Assembly (NCBI GenBank): GCA_964523375.1
Contig: CAZFYG010000009.1
Location: 1-54,653, forward strand
DNA: 54,653 bases
Direction: 5' to 3'
Source: CAJQGY01 sp964523375
GTDB lineage: Bacteria > Pseudomonadota > Gammaproteobacteria > Magnimaribacterales > D2472
In this document: piece by piece, positions 15,769 through 23,947 of the stretch
How positions within the stretch are numbered: the first letter of the stretch is position 1
How the letters are laid out: each line of letters starts with the position of its first letter
Translations under genes and position numbers: made by a program
Notes under the pieces: model-generated
The model's database searches: none
The model's input: the letters and a program-made list of their open reading frames with translations, nothing else
Told to the model about the DNA's origin: nothing

Positions 15769-16257
15769 TTAGGCTTCCCTGAAAATAATAGTATTTAATA
15801 TATTTAAATTGTCAAAATAATCAACTGAGAAGGATGTGCTAGAAATATATTTAACAATAACGACTTGCCCGTCTATAACTAAAGAAAATGAATTAGAACT
15901 CTGATTTCTTATATCCTCAGTTTTGAAGCCAACTTTCAATAAAGATATTAAGGCTTGATTTTGAAGCGACTCTATTTCAATAAGTTTGGTTTGATTGAAC
16001 TCAAGGTCATTAATTTCAATATGGGACTTGCTGATAGAATACTGTTCTTTAAAGGGAGTATTAATATTTATGCTTATTACATCATTTTTACGAAATATCT
16101 CCCCTTCAGAGATTTGAGTCATATTTGACATCTCATTTACAGAAGTTTGTTTAAAAGTAGTCTTGTTTGATAGTAAGAGGTTGTTTATTAAATCAATGTT
16201 ATTTGAATAACAATTACATGCAAAAAATACAAAAAAAAGATAATTAAAAAATTTCAT
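15769..16257 (-). CDS. lolA: Outer-membrane lipoprotein carrier LolA (divergent, short)
   Basis: A 162-residue periplasmic protein with a signal peptide (FFNYLFFVFFACNCYS). LolA shuttles lipoproteins from the LolCDE complex to the outer membrane. Sequence similarity is weak: the fold-typical features are GEIFRKNDVISINI, where LolA usually has a G-x-hydrophobic-x-R-P strand, and a C-terminal half of beta strands. The assignment rests mainly on position, since its ATG overlaps the ftsK stop (TAATG) exactly where lolA lies in gammaproteobacteria. It is about 40 residues shorter than E. coli LolA. There is no rarA after it. Confidence 0.72.
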   Translation of the reverse strand: MKFFNYLFFVFFACNCYSNNIDLINNLLLSNKTTFKQTSVNEMSNMTQISEGEIFRKNDVISININTPFKEQYSISKSHIEINDLEFNQTKLIEIESLQNQALISLLKVGFKTEDIRNQSSNSFSLVIDGQVVIVKYISSTSFSVDYFDNLNILNTIIFREA

Positions 16258-18548
16258 TATCGTTTTGGTACAAGAACTTCTCTAGAGCCGTTTGAGCTCA
16301 TTTCGGAAACCAGACCAGCCTCTTCCATTGCCTCAATAAGTCTTGCAGCTCTATTGTAGCCAATCCTAAATTTACGCTGAACTGCAGAAATAGATGCTCG
16401 CCTAGATTCAATAACAAAATTTACTGCTTCGTCATAGAGTTCATCAGAATCCTCAGCTGAATTACTACCAGCCGACTCAGAGCCACTCCAGCCAGGAATT
16501 GGTCCTGTTTCTTGAGCCTCATTAACAATGCTTTCAATATAATCTGGTTCAGCTCTAGACTTCCAATCATTAACCACCCTATGTACTTCATCATCACCAA
16601 CAAAAGCCCCATGAACCCTAATAGGCACCCCTACACCTGGTGGTAAGTACAGCATGTCGCCATAGCCTAGTAATTGCTCTGCGCCACCTTGATCAAGAAT
16701 AGTTCTGGAATCTATTTTTGATGAAACTTGAAAACCAATCCTGGTGGGGATGTTTGCTTTAATTAAACCAGTTATTACATCAACCGAGGGCCTTTGTGTG
16801 GCAAGGATTAAATGAATTCCTGCAGCTCTAGCCTTTTGAGCAATTCTAGCGATTAAATGTTCAACCTTTTTACCTACCAACATCATCATATCGGCAAATT
16901 CATCAACAACCACTACAATTGAAGGTAATGTTTCAAGGTACTCTTCTTCATTTTCATTAAGTGGGTTTAGTATTTGTTTTCCATTTTCAGCAGCTTCTTC
17001 AATTTTCTTATTAAAGCCTGCTAAATTCCTAACACCCATCATAGACATTAATTTATATCTTCTATCCATCTCAACAACACACCACCTAAGACCATTAGAT
17101 GCATCTGTCATATCTGTTATCACAGGAGTTAATAAGTGAGGTATTCCATCGTAAACAGATAGCTCAAGCATTTTTGGATCAATAAGTATTAATCGAACAT
17201 CTTTAGGGTCTGATTTGAACAATAGACTCAGAAGCATTGCGTTTACACCAACAGATTTACCTGAACCTGTCGTACCCGCTACAAGCAAGTGTGGCATTTT
17301 TGCCAAATCAACAACAACAGACTTACCAGCAATGTCATGACCAAGAGCTAATGTTAAATTGGATGAGGATGATTTAAATGCATTTGAAGAAAGAATTTCT
17401 GTGAGCCTAACCATTTTTCTATTCGTATTTGGTATTTCAATACCAACAACAGATTTACCTTCAATAACTTCAACAACCCTAACTGAGCTAACTGATAGTG
17501 ATCTTGCAATGTCTTGTGCTATACCTGTGATTTTACTTGCTTTAGTTCCGGGCGCTGGCTGAATCTCAAATCTTGTTACAACCGGCCCAGGTAAAACCGT
17601 TTCAACAATAGCTTCGATACCAAATTCATTTAGCTTGGTTTCCAGAAGAAGAGCAAGCTCATTTAATTCATCTTTTGACAAAGACGATCCGTCATCAAGA
17701 GCCCTATCCAGAAGCTGAGTGCTTGGCATTTTGGTTTTCTTGGGATCAACCTCTATTTTTTCAATGTTAGTTTTAACTTCCTTAAGTTTAGTTTCTGCTT
17801 CTATTTCTTTTTGTTTGGTAGGTATTTCAGTTTTTTGCTTGTTATCTATAAGAATTTTTTTAGGCTTGGGGACTTTTAAAGCCTCAACTTTTTTAGTCTC
17901 TCTATTTTCTTTAAATTCAGCCACTCTTTGAGAAAGAAAAGATTTTATTGTATGAAATATTTTTATAAAACTTTCTAATAAATATTTTAAAAGTGTAAGC
18001 AAAGAGGAATAAGCTAATAGCAAATACTTGCCAATAAGCTGAAGAATATTTAACCATGAAAAGTTAAAGGCATTAGAAGATGCGGGAACTAAAAAGAGTG
18101 TGAAAAATATCAATCCGCCCACAGTTCCAATATTTAAAGATAGACTACCAAATAACAACTTACCAGTTGCTCCTCCAGAAACTCCTGTAAAGTAATATTC
18201 TAGAATTGATGAACAACTTATCAATAGTATCAAGGAGCTTGCAATTCTTACAATAACTTTAGAAGTTGAATTGTACTTATCTTTATCAAAAATTATTTGA
18301 GCGGACCATACGCAACCAATTAGTAAAAGCAAATATGAAGAATATCCAATTAGTGTAAAAAGAAAATCCGAAATATTTGCCCCAAGTGGCCCACCAAGAT
18401 TTGTGATTAAAGCAGAAGAATTTTTATTAAAAAAACCTGAATCTGCTGTGTTGTACGAAAGCAATGCAACTAAAATATATACTGATAAGCCAATGAGGAA
18501 ATAACTGAAAAAGTTAATTGCTGTTTTTTTTATATATGGAGAAAGCAT
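16257..18548 (-). CDS. ftsK: DNA translocase FtsK
   Basis: A 763-residue septal DNA pump. Four to five N-terminal membrane helices (about residues 1-185) are followed by a short charged linker (about 200-270, Lys/Glu-rich), the alpha/beta motor with Walker A around Lys431 (AGTTGSGKSVGVNAML) and Walker B (SIVVVVDEFADMMML), and a C-terminal gamma winged helix (about 700-763, AVQRKFRIGYNRAARLIEAM) that reads KOPS sites and activates XerCD at dif. The linker is much shorter than in E. coli, as in streamlined genomes. TATAAA lies seven bases before the ATG, and the promoter region is shared divergently with trxB. Confidence 0.96.
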   Translation of the reverse strand: MLSPYIKKTAINFFSYFLIGLSVYILVALLSYNTADSGFFNKNSSALITNLGGPLGANISDFLFTLIGYSSYLLLLIGCVWSAQIIFDKDKYNSTSKVIVRIASSLILLISCSSILEYYFTGVSGGATGKLLFGSLSLNIGTVGGLIFFTLFLVPASSNAFNFSWLNILQLIGKYLLLAYSSLLTLLKYLLESFIKIFHTIKSFLSQRVAEFKENRETKKVEALKVPKPKKILIDNKQKTEIPTKQKEIEAETKLKEVKTNIEKIEVDPKKTKMPSTQLLDRALDDGSSLSKDELNELALLLETKLNEFGIEAIVETVLPGPVVTRFEIQPAPGTKASKITGIAQDIARSLSVSSVRVVEVIEGKSVVGIEIPNTNRKMVRLTEILSSNAFKSSSSNLTLALGHDIAGKSVVVDLAKMPHLLVAGTTGSGKSVGVNAMLLSLLFKSDPKDVRLILIDPKMLELSVYDGIPHLLTPVITDMTDASNGLRWCVVEMDRRYKLMSMMGVRNLAGFNKKIEEAAENGKQILNPLNENEEEYLETLPSIVVVVDEFADMMMLVGKKVEHLIARIAQKARAAGIHLILATQRPSVDVITGLIKANIPTRIGFQVSSKIDSRTILDQGGAEQLLGYGDMLYLPPGVGVPIRVHGAFVGDDEVHRVVNDWKSRAEPDYIESIVNEAQETGPIPGWSGSESAGSNSAEDSDELYDEAVNFVIESRRASISAVQRKFRIGYNRAARLIEAMEEAGLVSEMSSNGSREVLVPKR

Positions 18549-18618
18549 ATTTTAGTTTATAGTCTTGATTTTTTATAAATTATAACTATTTATGAATAAC
18601 ATTTAATTAATAATCAAC

Positions 18619-18624
18619 TATAAT
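18619..18624 (+). promoter_or_regulatory. TATAAT -10 box of trxB, probably leaderless
   Basis: A perfect TATAAT ends six bases before the trxB ATG, so transcription would begin at or next to the start codon. No strong -35 hexamer and no Shine-Dalgarno sequence are visible. Confidence 0.45.
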
Positions 18625-18630
18625 TCAATC

Positions 18631-19566
18631 ATGTCAACAAATCATAACAAATTAATCATATTAGGTTCAGGTCCAGCAGGATATTCTGCTGGTATTTATG
18701 CTGCTAGAGCAGGATTGGAACCAGTTCTTATAAGCGGAGCCCAGGAAGGTGGTCAGCTCACAACCACTACTGATGTAGAAAATTGGCCTGGTGATAGCAA
18801 TGATCTTCAGGGTCCAGATTTAATGATAAGAATGAAAGAGCATGCTCTTAAATTTGATGTAAAAATGATAAGTGATCATATAAATTCTGTTGACTTGAGC
18901 GCAAAGCCTTTTAAGCTCTATGGTTCAGATGAATACACATGCGACTCATTAATTATCTCAACTGGAGCAAGTGCTATGTATCTTGGAATCCCAAGTGAAG
19001 AAGAGTTTTTGGGTAAGGGTGTATCTGCATGCGCAACTTGTGATGGGTTCTTTTACAGGGATCAAGAAGTTGTTGTTATTGGTGGTGGAAATACAGCTGT
19101 TGAAGAAGCATTATACCTAGCAAATATTTGCTCAAAAGTTACTTTAGTGCATAGAAGAGATGAATTAAGAGCAGAAAAAATATTACAAGATAGACTTTTT
19201 AAAGAAGAAGAGTCCGGCAAGGTTGATATTCTTTGGAATACAGAGCTAAAAGAAGTTCTTGGTGATGATATGGGTGTGAATGGGGTTTTACTAAAAACAA
19301 ATGAAGGCGATGTTAATCTAAATACACATGGTGTATTTATAGCTATAGGACATAAACCCAATACAGATATATTTAAAGGCCAGCTAGATATGGATAATGG
19401 CTACTTAAAAATCAATTCCGGGACACTTGGTAATGCAACTGAAACATCTATAAAAGGAGTCTTTGCTGCAGGCGACGTATCTGATCAGATCTATAGACAA
19501 GCAGTCACTTCTGCGGGCTCAGGTTGTATGGCAGCTCTTGATGCTGAGAAATTTTTATCAGAATAA
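18631..19566 (+). CDS. trxB: Thioredoxin reductase
   Basis: A 311-residue FAD/NADPH flavoenzyme that reduces thioredoxin. The FAD-binding GSGPAGYSAGIYAARAG is at residues about 11-27, the redox pair is Cys134 and Cys137 in ACATCDGFFY, the NADPH site is GGGNTAVEEALYLAN, and the second FAD motif is GVFAAGDVSDQIYRQ. It is divergent from ftsK, as in many gammaproteobacteria, and its stop lies one base before the AcuI-like start, so the two are probably co-transcribed. Confidence 0.96.
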   Translation: MSTNHNKLIILGSGPAGYSAGIYAARAGLEPVLISGAQEGGQLTTTTDVENWPGDSNDLQGPDLMIRMKEHALKFDVKMISDHINSVDLSAKPFKLYGSDEYTCDSLIISTGASAMYLGIPSEEEFLGKGVSACATCDGFFYRDQEVVVIGGGNTAVEEALYLANICSKVTLVHRRDELRAEKILQDRLFKEEESGKVDILWNTELKEVLGDDMGVNGVLLKTNEGDVNLNTHGVFIAIGHKPNTDIFKGQLDMDNGYLKINSGTLGNATETSIKGVFAAGDVSDQIYRQAVTSAGSGCMAALDAEKFLSE

Positions 19567-19567
19567 T

Positions 19568-20551
19568 ATGACTTATTTAGCTTACCAAGTACAAGAGTTA
19601 GATGGGACTTTTATTGGTGATGTTAAAACCCTAGAAACTCCAGCTCTCCAAGAGGATCATATCCTTATTAAAGTCGAGTATTCATCTCTTAATTACAAAG
19701 ATGCTCTAGCAGCAACTGGCGTTAAAGGAGTTGTTAAGCAATACCCCTTCACTCCTGGGATTGATTCTGCTGGAACAGTTATCAAAACATCCTCTGATGA
19801 TTTTTCAGTTGGTGATAAAGTTGTTTTAACTGGATATAAAATGGGTATGTCAGTCAATGGGGGTTTCGGAGAAATTGTTCATGCACCTGCTAAATGGGCT
19901 GTAAAGCTTCCAGCTAACTTAACGTTACTTCATTCCATGGAAATAGGAACAGCTGGTTTAACAGCAGCAGCATCAGTAAAGAAATTAGAGGATGCTAAAA
20001 TTTCTAAAGAGCTTCCGGTGCTAGTTTCTGGTGCTACGGGAGGAGTTGGATCTTTAGCTATCAATATACTCAATAAATTAGGTTATACCGTCCATGCGCT
20101 TACCGGAAAAACCTACGAGGAGGATATGATTAAATCTATGGGAGCTATAGAATTAATCAATAGAGATAAGTTTCTTGAAGACGGAATAAAGCCATTAGAT
20201 AAAGCTATATATAGTGCAGCTATTGATACAGTTGGAGGTGATATTTTATCTAAAATGCTTTCAATGGTGAATAATAATGGAGTTGTCACAAGTTGTGGTA
20301 ATGTCGCAGGAGCTAAATTTACCTCCTCAGTATTTCCATTCATACTTAGAGGCATATCACTCCACGGAATTGATTCGGCCGAGTCATCCATAGAGCTCAA
20401 AAAAACTTTATGGAATAAGCTTGCTAATGAGTGGCTTGTTTCACTAGAAAGCCAAACAAAAATAGTTAGCTTAAATAATGTTGGCCCTGAGATTATAAAA
20501 ATTTTAGACGGCAATCAAATAGGTAGAATTGTTATTAAACACGGAGAATAA
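19568..20551 (+). CDS. acuI: Acrylyl-CoA reductase / YhdH-YhfP family quinone oxidoreductase
   Basis: A 327-residue zinc-free medium-chain dehydrogenase. Conserved parts are SSLNYKDALAATG, the entry PFTPGIDSAGTV, the nucleotide-binding VSGATGGVGSLAINIL and the C-terminal LDGNQIGRIVIKH. This subfamily includes AcuI, which reduces acryloyl-CoA to propionyl-CoA using NADPH in DMSP and 3-hydroxypropionate metabolism, and E. coli YhdH. ATG 19568 is chosen because it starts just after the trxB stop and gives the family N-terminus; the open frame upstream lies within trxB. It is followed at four bases by a gene for a small membrane protein. Confidence 0.85.
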   Translation: MTYLAYQVQELDGTFIGDVKTLETPALQEDHILIKVEYSSLNYKDALAATGVKGVVKQYPFTPGIDSAGTVIKTSSDDFSVGDKVVLTGYKMGMSVNGGFGEIVHAPAKWAVKLPANLTLLHSMEIGTAGLTAAASVKKLEDAKISKELPVLVSGATGGVGSLAINILNKLGYTVHALTGKTYEEDMIKSMGAIELINRDKFLEDGIKPLDKAIYSAAIDTVGGDILSKMLSMVNNNGVVTSCGNVAGAKFTSSVFPFILRGISLHGIDSAESSIELKKTLWNKLANEWLVSLESQTKIVSLNNVGPEIIKILDGNQIGRIVIKHGE

Positions 20552-20554
20552 AAA

Positions 20555-20686
20555 ATGAACGATGATTTTGAGAAATATTATGAAAACAAAGAAGCAAACG
20601 ATGATAGCAAATCAGATGCAAGAGTAATAACAATATTAATAACTGTCTTGGTCGTAGCAGCGACTTTCTGGGTAGCTAATCAGTAA
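20555..20686 (+). CDS. Small tail-anchored membrane protein, 43 residues
   Basis: ATG 20555 to TAA 20684-20686, with GGAG nine to twelve bases upstream, four bases after the reductase stop. Residues 1-22 are very acidic and polar (MNDDFEKYYENKEANDDSKS), followed by one hydrophobic helix (about 24-41, VITILITVLVVAATFWVA) right at the C-terminus, so it looks tail-anchored. No family is recognised. It ends one base before the convergent dehydrogenase stop. Confidence 0.6.
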   Translation: MNDDFEKYYENKEANDDSKSDARVITILITVLVVAATFWVANQ

Positions 20687-20687
20687 A

Positions 20688-21458
20688 CTACTTTGCTCCC
20701 ATTCTCATTGCAGAGTCTAGCCTAATTGTTTCACCATTTAAGTAACTATTCTGCACTATATGGCCTGCTAGATCAGCAAATTCTTTAGTATTACCAAACC
20801 TGTGTGGAAATTGTGTTGCTTCTAACAAGGATTGTTTATTTTCTTCTTTAGCCAAGCTCATTAATGGGGTGTCAAAAATTCCTGGTGCTATTGTACATAC
20901 TCTAATGCCGTGCCTAGCAAGATCTCTTGCAGCAGTTAATGTCATTCCAATGACTCCAGCCTTAGAAGCGCTATAAGCGCTCTGACCTATTTGACCTTCA
21001 TACCCTGCTATTGATGCTGTATTTATAATTACACCCTTTTCACCCTCAGCATCTGCAGTATTCTTATCTATAAGTTCAGCGCAAAGTCTCATAACATTAA
21101 ATGTACCAACTAGATTTAGATCAATTATAAATTTAAAAATATCTAATGGGTGTGGGCCCTTCTTACCGAGTATTCTTCCTCCAAAACCTGTACCTGCGCA
21201 ATTAACAACAAAATTAAGCTTTCCATATTTTTTATCTATGGCATTAACGGCATCTTGCACAGACTGCTCTTCCATAACATTAGTATTAAAATATGAAACA
21301 TTTTCTTCACCAAGAAGATCGATAACTTCGGCTGCTTTATCATCGTTAATATCAAGAATAGCTACCTTTGCTCCATTTGCTACAAAGTGCTCGACTGCAG
21401 CTCGCCCAAGACCAGAAGCACCACCTGTTACTGCTGCTATATTATTTTTAATATCCAT
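20688..21458 (-). CDS. Short-chain dehydrogenase, HSD10-like 3-hydroxyacyl-CoA dehydrogenase
   Basis: A 256-residue Rossmann-fold enzyme. The cofactor motif is TGGASGLG with a following ILDIND that favours NAD. The structural NAG-type motif is NCAGTGFGG, the catalytic Ser is in INTASIAGYEG, and Tyr162 and Lys166 are in AYSASKAG. The insert GKKGPHPLDIFKFIIDLNL is typical of 17-beta-HSD type 10, the type II 3-hydroxyacyl-CoA dehydrogenase that acts on short and branched acyl chains. An AAAGGG sequence sits eight bases before the ATG. It fits with the acyl-CoA ligases and the AcuI-like enzyme as acyl-CoA catabolism. Confidence 0.87.
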   Translation of the reverse strand: MDIKNNIAAVTGGASGLGRAAVEHFVANGAKVAILDINDDKAAEVIDLLGEENVSYFNTNVMEEQSVQDAVNAIDKKYGKLNFVVNCAGTGFGGRILGKKGPHPLDIFKFIIDLNLVGTFNVMRLCAELIDKNTADAEGEKGVIINTASIAGYEGQIGQSAYSASKAGVIGMTLTAARDLARHGIRVCTIAPGIFDTPLMSLAKEENKQSLLEATQFPHRFGNTKEFADLAGHIVQNSYLNGETIRLDSAMRMGAK

Positions 21459-21522
21459 ATTTAAACCCTTTAAATTGATAAATCATTATATATAAATTAA
21501 TAAAGTATGGAATGCTTATATT

Positions 21523-21540
21523 TTGGCATGGTAATTGCAT
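21523..21540 (+). promoter_or_regulatory. Sigma-54-type promoter upstream of torF-glnK-amtB
   Basis: TTGGCATGGTAATTGCAT has the invariant GG (21525-21526) and GC (21537-21538) separated by exactly ten bases, as in the -24/-12 consensus. The predicted start near 21550 gives a leader of about 38 bases with AAAGGAG before the ATG at 21588. An almost identical site precedes the second ammonium transporter. Confidence 0.72.
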
Positions 21541-21587
21541 TAGGTATTAGTGAACATTAATTATTTTCATAACAAAGGAGTAAAAAA

Positions 21588-22178
21588 ATGAAAAAATTAT
21601 TATTACTAGTAGGTTTAATAACCTTACCTACATTTGCTAGTGTCAGTGCGAACGTAAGTTTTGCATCTGATTACATATGGAGAGGCATGACTCAATCAGA
21701 CGCCCCTGCAATTCAAGGTGGTTTTGATTACTCAGCTGAGAGTGGTTTTTATGCTGGGATCTGGGGTTCTAATGTTAATTTTAACAATGGAGCAGGTAGT
21801 GAGTTGGATTTATATTTTGGATATGGAACAGAGGTTGCTGGAATTGGTGTTGATGTTGGTTATATATCATATGAGTATATAGACTCAGATCCAGATGCAA
21901 CATTTGAAGAAATCTATCTTGGATTCAGTAAGGGTGATTTAGGGCTAAGTTTTGCATTTGGTCAAGATGGAGCTCCTGATTACACAGAGATCTCATATTC
22001 ATTTAATGGAATTGATTTTGCTTATGGCGAATATGATAGTTATGGAAATAATTTCATTATTTCAAAAGGTTTTGCATGTGGTTCATATGATTGTGCAGTT
22101 GCTTACACAGATTTTTCTGATGATGGATATGGAGCAGATGAAGATGCTTTAGTATTCTCAGTATCAGCAAGTCTCTAA
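21588..22178 (+). CDS. TorF family putative porin
   Basis: A 196-residue outer-membrane protein with a signal peptide (KKLLLLVGLITLPTFAS). The mature N-terminus VSFASDYIWRGMTQS is the hallmark of the TIGR02001/TorF family of small beta-barrel proteins. The rest is a series of short amphipathic, aromatic and glycine-rich strands, ending in SVSASL. Genes of this family are commonly found upstream of glnK-amtB, as here (18-base spacer), so the barrel is probably part of the nitrogen response, perhaps easing entry of ammonium or small amines. It is expressed from the sigma-54-type promoter at 21523. Confidence 0.85.
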   Translation: MKKLLLLVGLITLPTFASVSANVSFASDYIWRGMTQSDAPAIQGGFDYSAESGFYAGIWGSNVNFNNGAGSELDLYFGYGTEVAGIGVDVGYISYEYIDSDPDATFEEIYLGFSKGDLGLSFAFGQDGAPDYTEISYSFNGIDFAYGEYDSYGNNFIISKGFACGSYDCAVAYTDFSDDGYGADEDALVFSVSASL

Positions 22179-22196
22179 TATTCATACCCCCCTATT

Positions 22197-22535
22197 ATGA
22201 AATTAGTAACAGCGATAATTAAACCCTTCAAACTTCAGGAAGTAAGAGAAGCACTTGTTAATGCAGGTATTCAAGGTCTTACGATCACTGAGGTGAAGGG
22301 TTACGGAAGGCAGAAAGGCCATACAGAAATGTATAGAGGTGCTGAGTATGCAGTAGACACATTACCAAAAATAAAATTAGAGGTTTTAGCTAAAGATGAT
22401 GAAGTAAGTTTAATAACTGAAACAATTTCATCCTCCGCTCAAACTGGAAAAATTGGTGATGGAAAAATATTTGTTTCATCTTTGGATGAAGTTATCAGAA
22501 TCAGAACTGGTGAGACCGGTTCAGAAGCAATATAA
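22197..22535 (+). CDS. glnK: Nitrogen regulatory protein P-II (GlnK type)
   Basis: A 112-residue trimeric signal protein that senses 2-oxoglutarate, ATP and ADP and blocks the ammonium channel. The T-loop GHTEMYRGAEYAVDTLPK carries Tyr51, the uridylylation site, and the C-terminal signature is TGKIGDGKIFVSSLDEVIRI. It lies 10 bases before amtB with an AAGGAG between them. The pairing with amtB and the absence of glutamine synthetase genes nearby favour GlnK over GlnB. No clear Shine-Dalgarno precedes its own ATG, so translation may depend on torF. Confidence 0.95.
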   Translation: MKLVTAIIKPFKLQEVREALVNAGIQGLTITEVKGYGRQKGHTEMYRGAEYAVDTLPKIKLEVLAKDDEVSLITETISSSAQTGKIGDGKIFVSSLDEVIRIRTGETGSEAI

Positions 22536-22545
22536 GGAGTAAATT

Positions 22546-23781
22546 ATGGAAATTGCATTTGCATTAGATACGTTTTATGCCGTAATGGCAGGAGCATTGG
22601 TTATGTTTATGGCAGCTGGTTTTACCATGCTAGAAGCAGGACTTGTTCAAAAGAAAGATGTATCTGAAATCGTAACGAAAAATATAGGCCTATATTCAAT
22701 AGCTTGTATAATGTACTTAGTATGTGGATTTGCCTTAATGTATCCTGCGGGATCCATTTTAGAAGGCATCATACCCTCAATAGCTACTTCTGTAGGTCTA
22801 TCAACTTCATTGCCAAATGAAGAGATTGGTATGCCCTATGGAATGGACTATTCACAACAAGCTGACTTCTTTTTCCAAGTTGTATTTGTTGCAACGGCTA
22901 TGTCGATTGTTTCAGGTGCTGTTGCTGGAAGAATGAAACTAGTTCCTTTCTTCTTGTTTGCAATAGTATTAACTGGGTTCATATACCCAATTCAAGGATA
23001 CTGGAACTGGGGTGGGGGCTTCTTAAGCGAAATGGGTTATTCAGACTATGCTGGGTCAGGAACAGTTCACCTATGTGGTGCTGCTGCTGCTTTAGCTGTA
23101 GTTTTAGTTTTAGGACCTAGAAAAGGTAAATATGCTGCCGATGGAACAACTTTACCAATGCCTGGTTCAAATATCCCTATGGCCGCTCTTGGTGTTTGGA
23201 TTTTATGGTTAGGTTGGTTTGGATTTAATGGCGGATCAGAGCTTATTATTAGCACTGAAGCATCAGCCATTGCGGTAAGCCAAGTTTTCTTAAATACAAA
23301 CATGGCTGCATCAGGTGGTGTTGTTGCTGCTATTTTGATCAGTCTTTTTAAGACAGGTAAAATGGATGTGACTATGGCTATGAATGGAGCTATAGCAGGG
23401 TTAGTTGCTATCACAGCGGGGCCAAGCGTCCCTTCTGCCGGAGCAGCGGTTCTTATTGGTGCATTAGGTGGATCTTTAGTTTATTTCTCTATCTTGTTTT
23501 TTGATAGAACACTAAAGCTAGATGACCCAGTTGGAGCTATATCTGCTCACGGTATTGTTGGTATTCTTGGTGTATTGGTTGTTCCAGTAACAAACTCAGA
23601 AGTCAGTCTTTTACCTCAAATAGTCGGTGTGGTATCAATTGCAGGATTTACTTTTATTACTAGTTACATAGCTATATCAGTTATTAATTCTGTATTACCA
23701 ATTAGAGCTAGTGATGAAGAGCAGTATGTTGGGTTGGATGTTTCTGAGATAGGTGTGGAAGCTTATCCAGAATTTAAATAA
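22546..23781 (+). CDS. amtB: Ammonium transporter (Amt family), paired with PII
   Basis: A 411-residue, eleven-helix channel for ammonium. The twin histidines of the pore are in GTVHLCGAAAAL and AISAHGIVGILGVL, and the central signature is GVWILWLGWFGFNGGSEL. Unlike the second copy at 23948 it has no cleavable signal peptide, starting directly with a periplasmic segment and helix I (ALDTFYAVMAGALVMFMAAG). It is directly behind glnK and would be blocked by it when nitrogen is ample. Transcription probably comes from the sigma-54-type promoter ahead of torF. Confidence 0.95.
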   Translation: MEIAFALDTFYAVMAGALVMFMAAGFTMLEAGLVQKKDVSEIVTKNIGLYSIACIMYLVCGFALMYPAGSILEGIIPSIATSVGLSTSLPNEEIGMPYGMDYSQQADFFFQVVFVATAMSIVSGAVAGRMKLVPFFLFAIVLTGFIYPIQGYWNWGGGFLSEMGYSDYAGSGTVHLCGAAAALAVVLVLGPRKGKYAADGTTLPMPGSNIPMAALGVWILWLGWFGFNGGSELIISTEASAIAVSQVFLNTNMAASGGVVAAILISLFKTGKMDVTMAMNGAIAGLVAITAGPSVPSAGAAVLIGALGGSLVYFSILFFDRTLKLDDPVGAISAHGIVGILGVLVVPVTNSEVSLLPQIVGVVSIAGFTFITSYIAISVINSVLPIRASDEEQYVGLDVSEIGVEAYPEFK

Positions 23782-23787
23782 TTTTTT

Positions 23788-23824
23788 AAGGCTTACGTTT
23801 TCCCCCTATAAATAACTAAGCCTT
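23788..23824 (+). repeat. 8-bp inverted repeat after amtB
   Basis: AAGGCTTA (23788-23795) pairs with TAAGCCTT (23817-23824) around a 21-base pyrimidine-rich loop, seven bases after the amtB stop. It may be a stem in the 3' end of the amtB transcript. No T run follows, so it is not a typical terminator by itself. Confidence 0.4.
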
Positions 23825-23831
23825 TCCTCAG

Positions 23832-23860
23832 AGAAGAGCTATCTCCCTGATAGCTCTTCT
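23832..23860 (+). terminator. Strong 12-bp hairpin between the two amt genes
   Basis: AGAAGAGCTATC (23832-23843) and GATAGCTCTTCT (23849-23860) form a perfect 12-bp stem with the loop TCCCT. It is the most stable structure in this spacer. The downstream bases are pyrimidine-rich but lack a real U run, so it may be a Rho-assisted terminator, an RNA-stabilising 3' stem or an operator. It lies about 45 bases upstream of the second sigma-54-type promoter. Confidence 0.55.
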
Positions 23861-23900
23861 CATCTCTTGCACTTAAATTAATCATATTTCTTTATTTTCT

Positions 23901-23918
23901 TCGGCATGTAAATTGCAT
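23901..23918 (+). promoter_or_regulatory. Sigma-54-type promoter of the second amt gene
   Basis: TCGGCATGTAAATTGCAT has GG (23903-23904) and GC (23915-23916) exactly ten bases apart and matches the site at 21523 at nearly all positions. The predicted start near 23928 leaves about 20 bases, including AGGAG, before the ATG at 23948. Nitrogen control through an NtrC-like activator is inferred. Confidence 0.72.
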
Positions 23919-23947
23919 GTAATTATGTATTACATATAGGAGTAATA

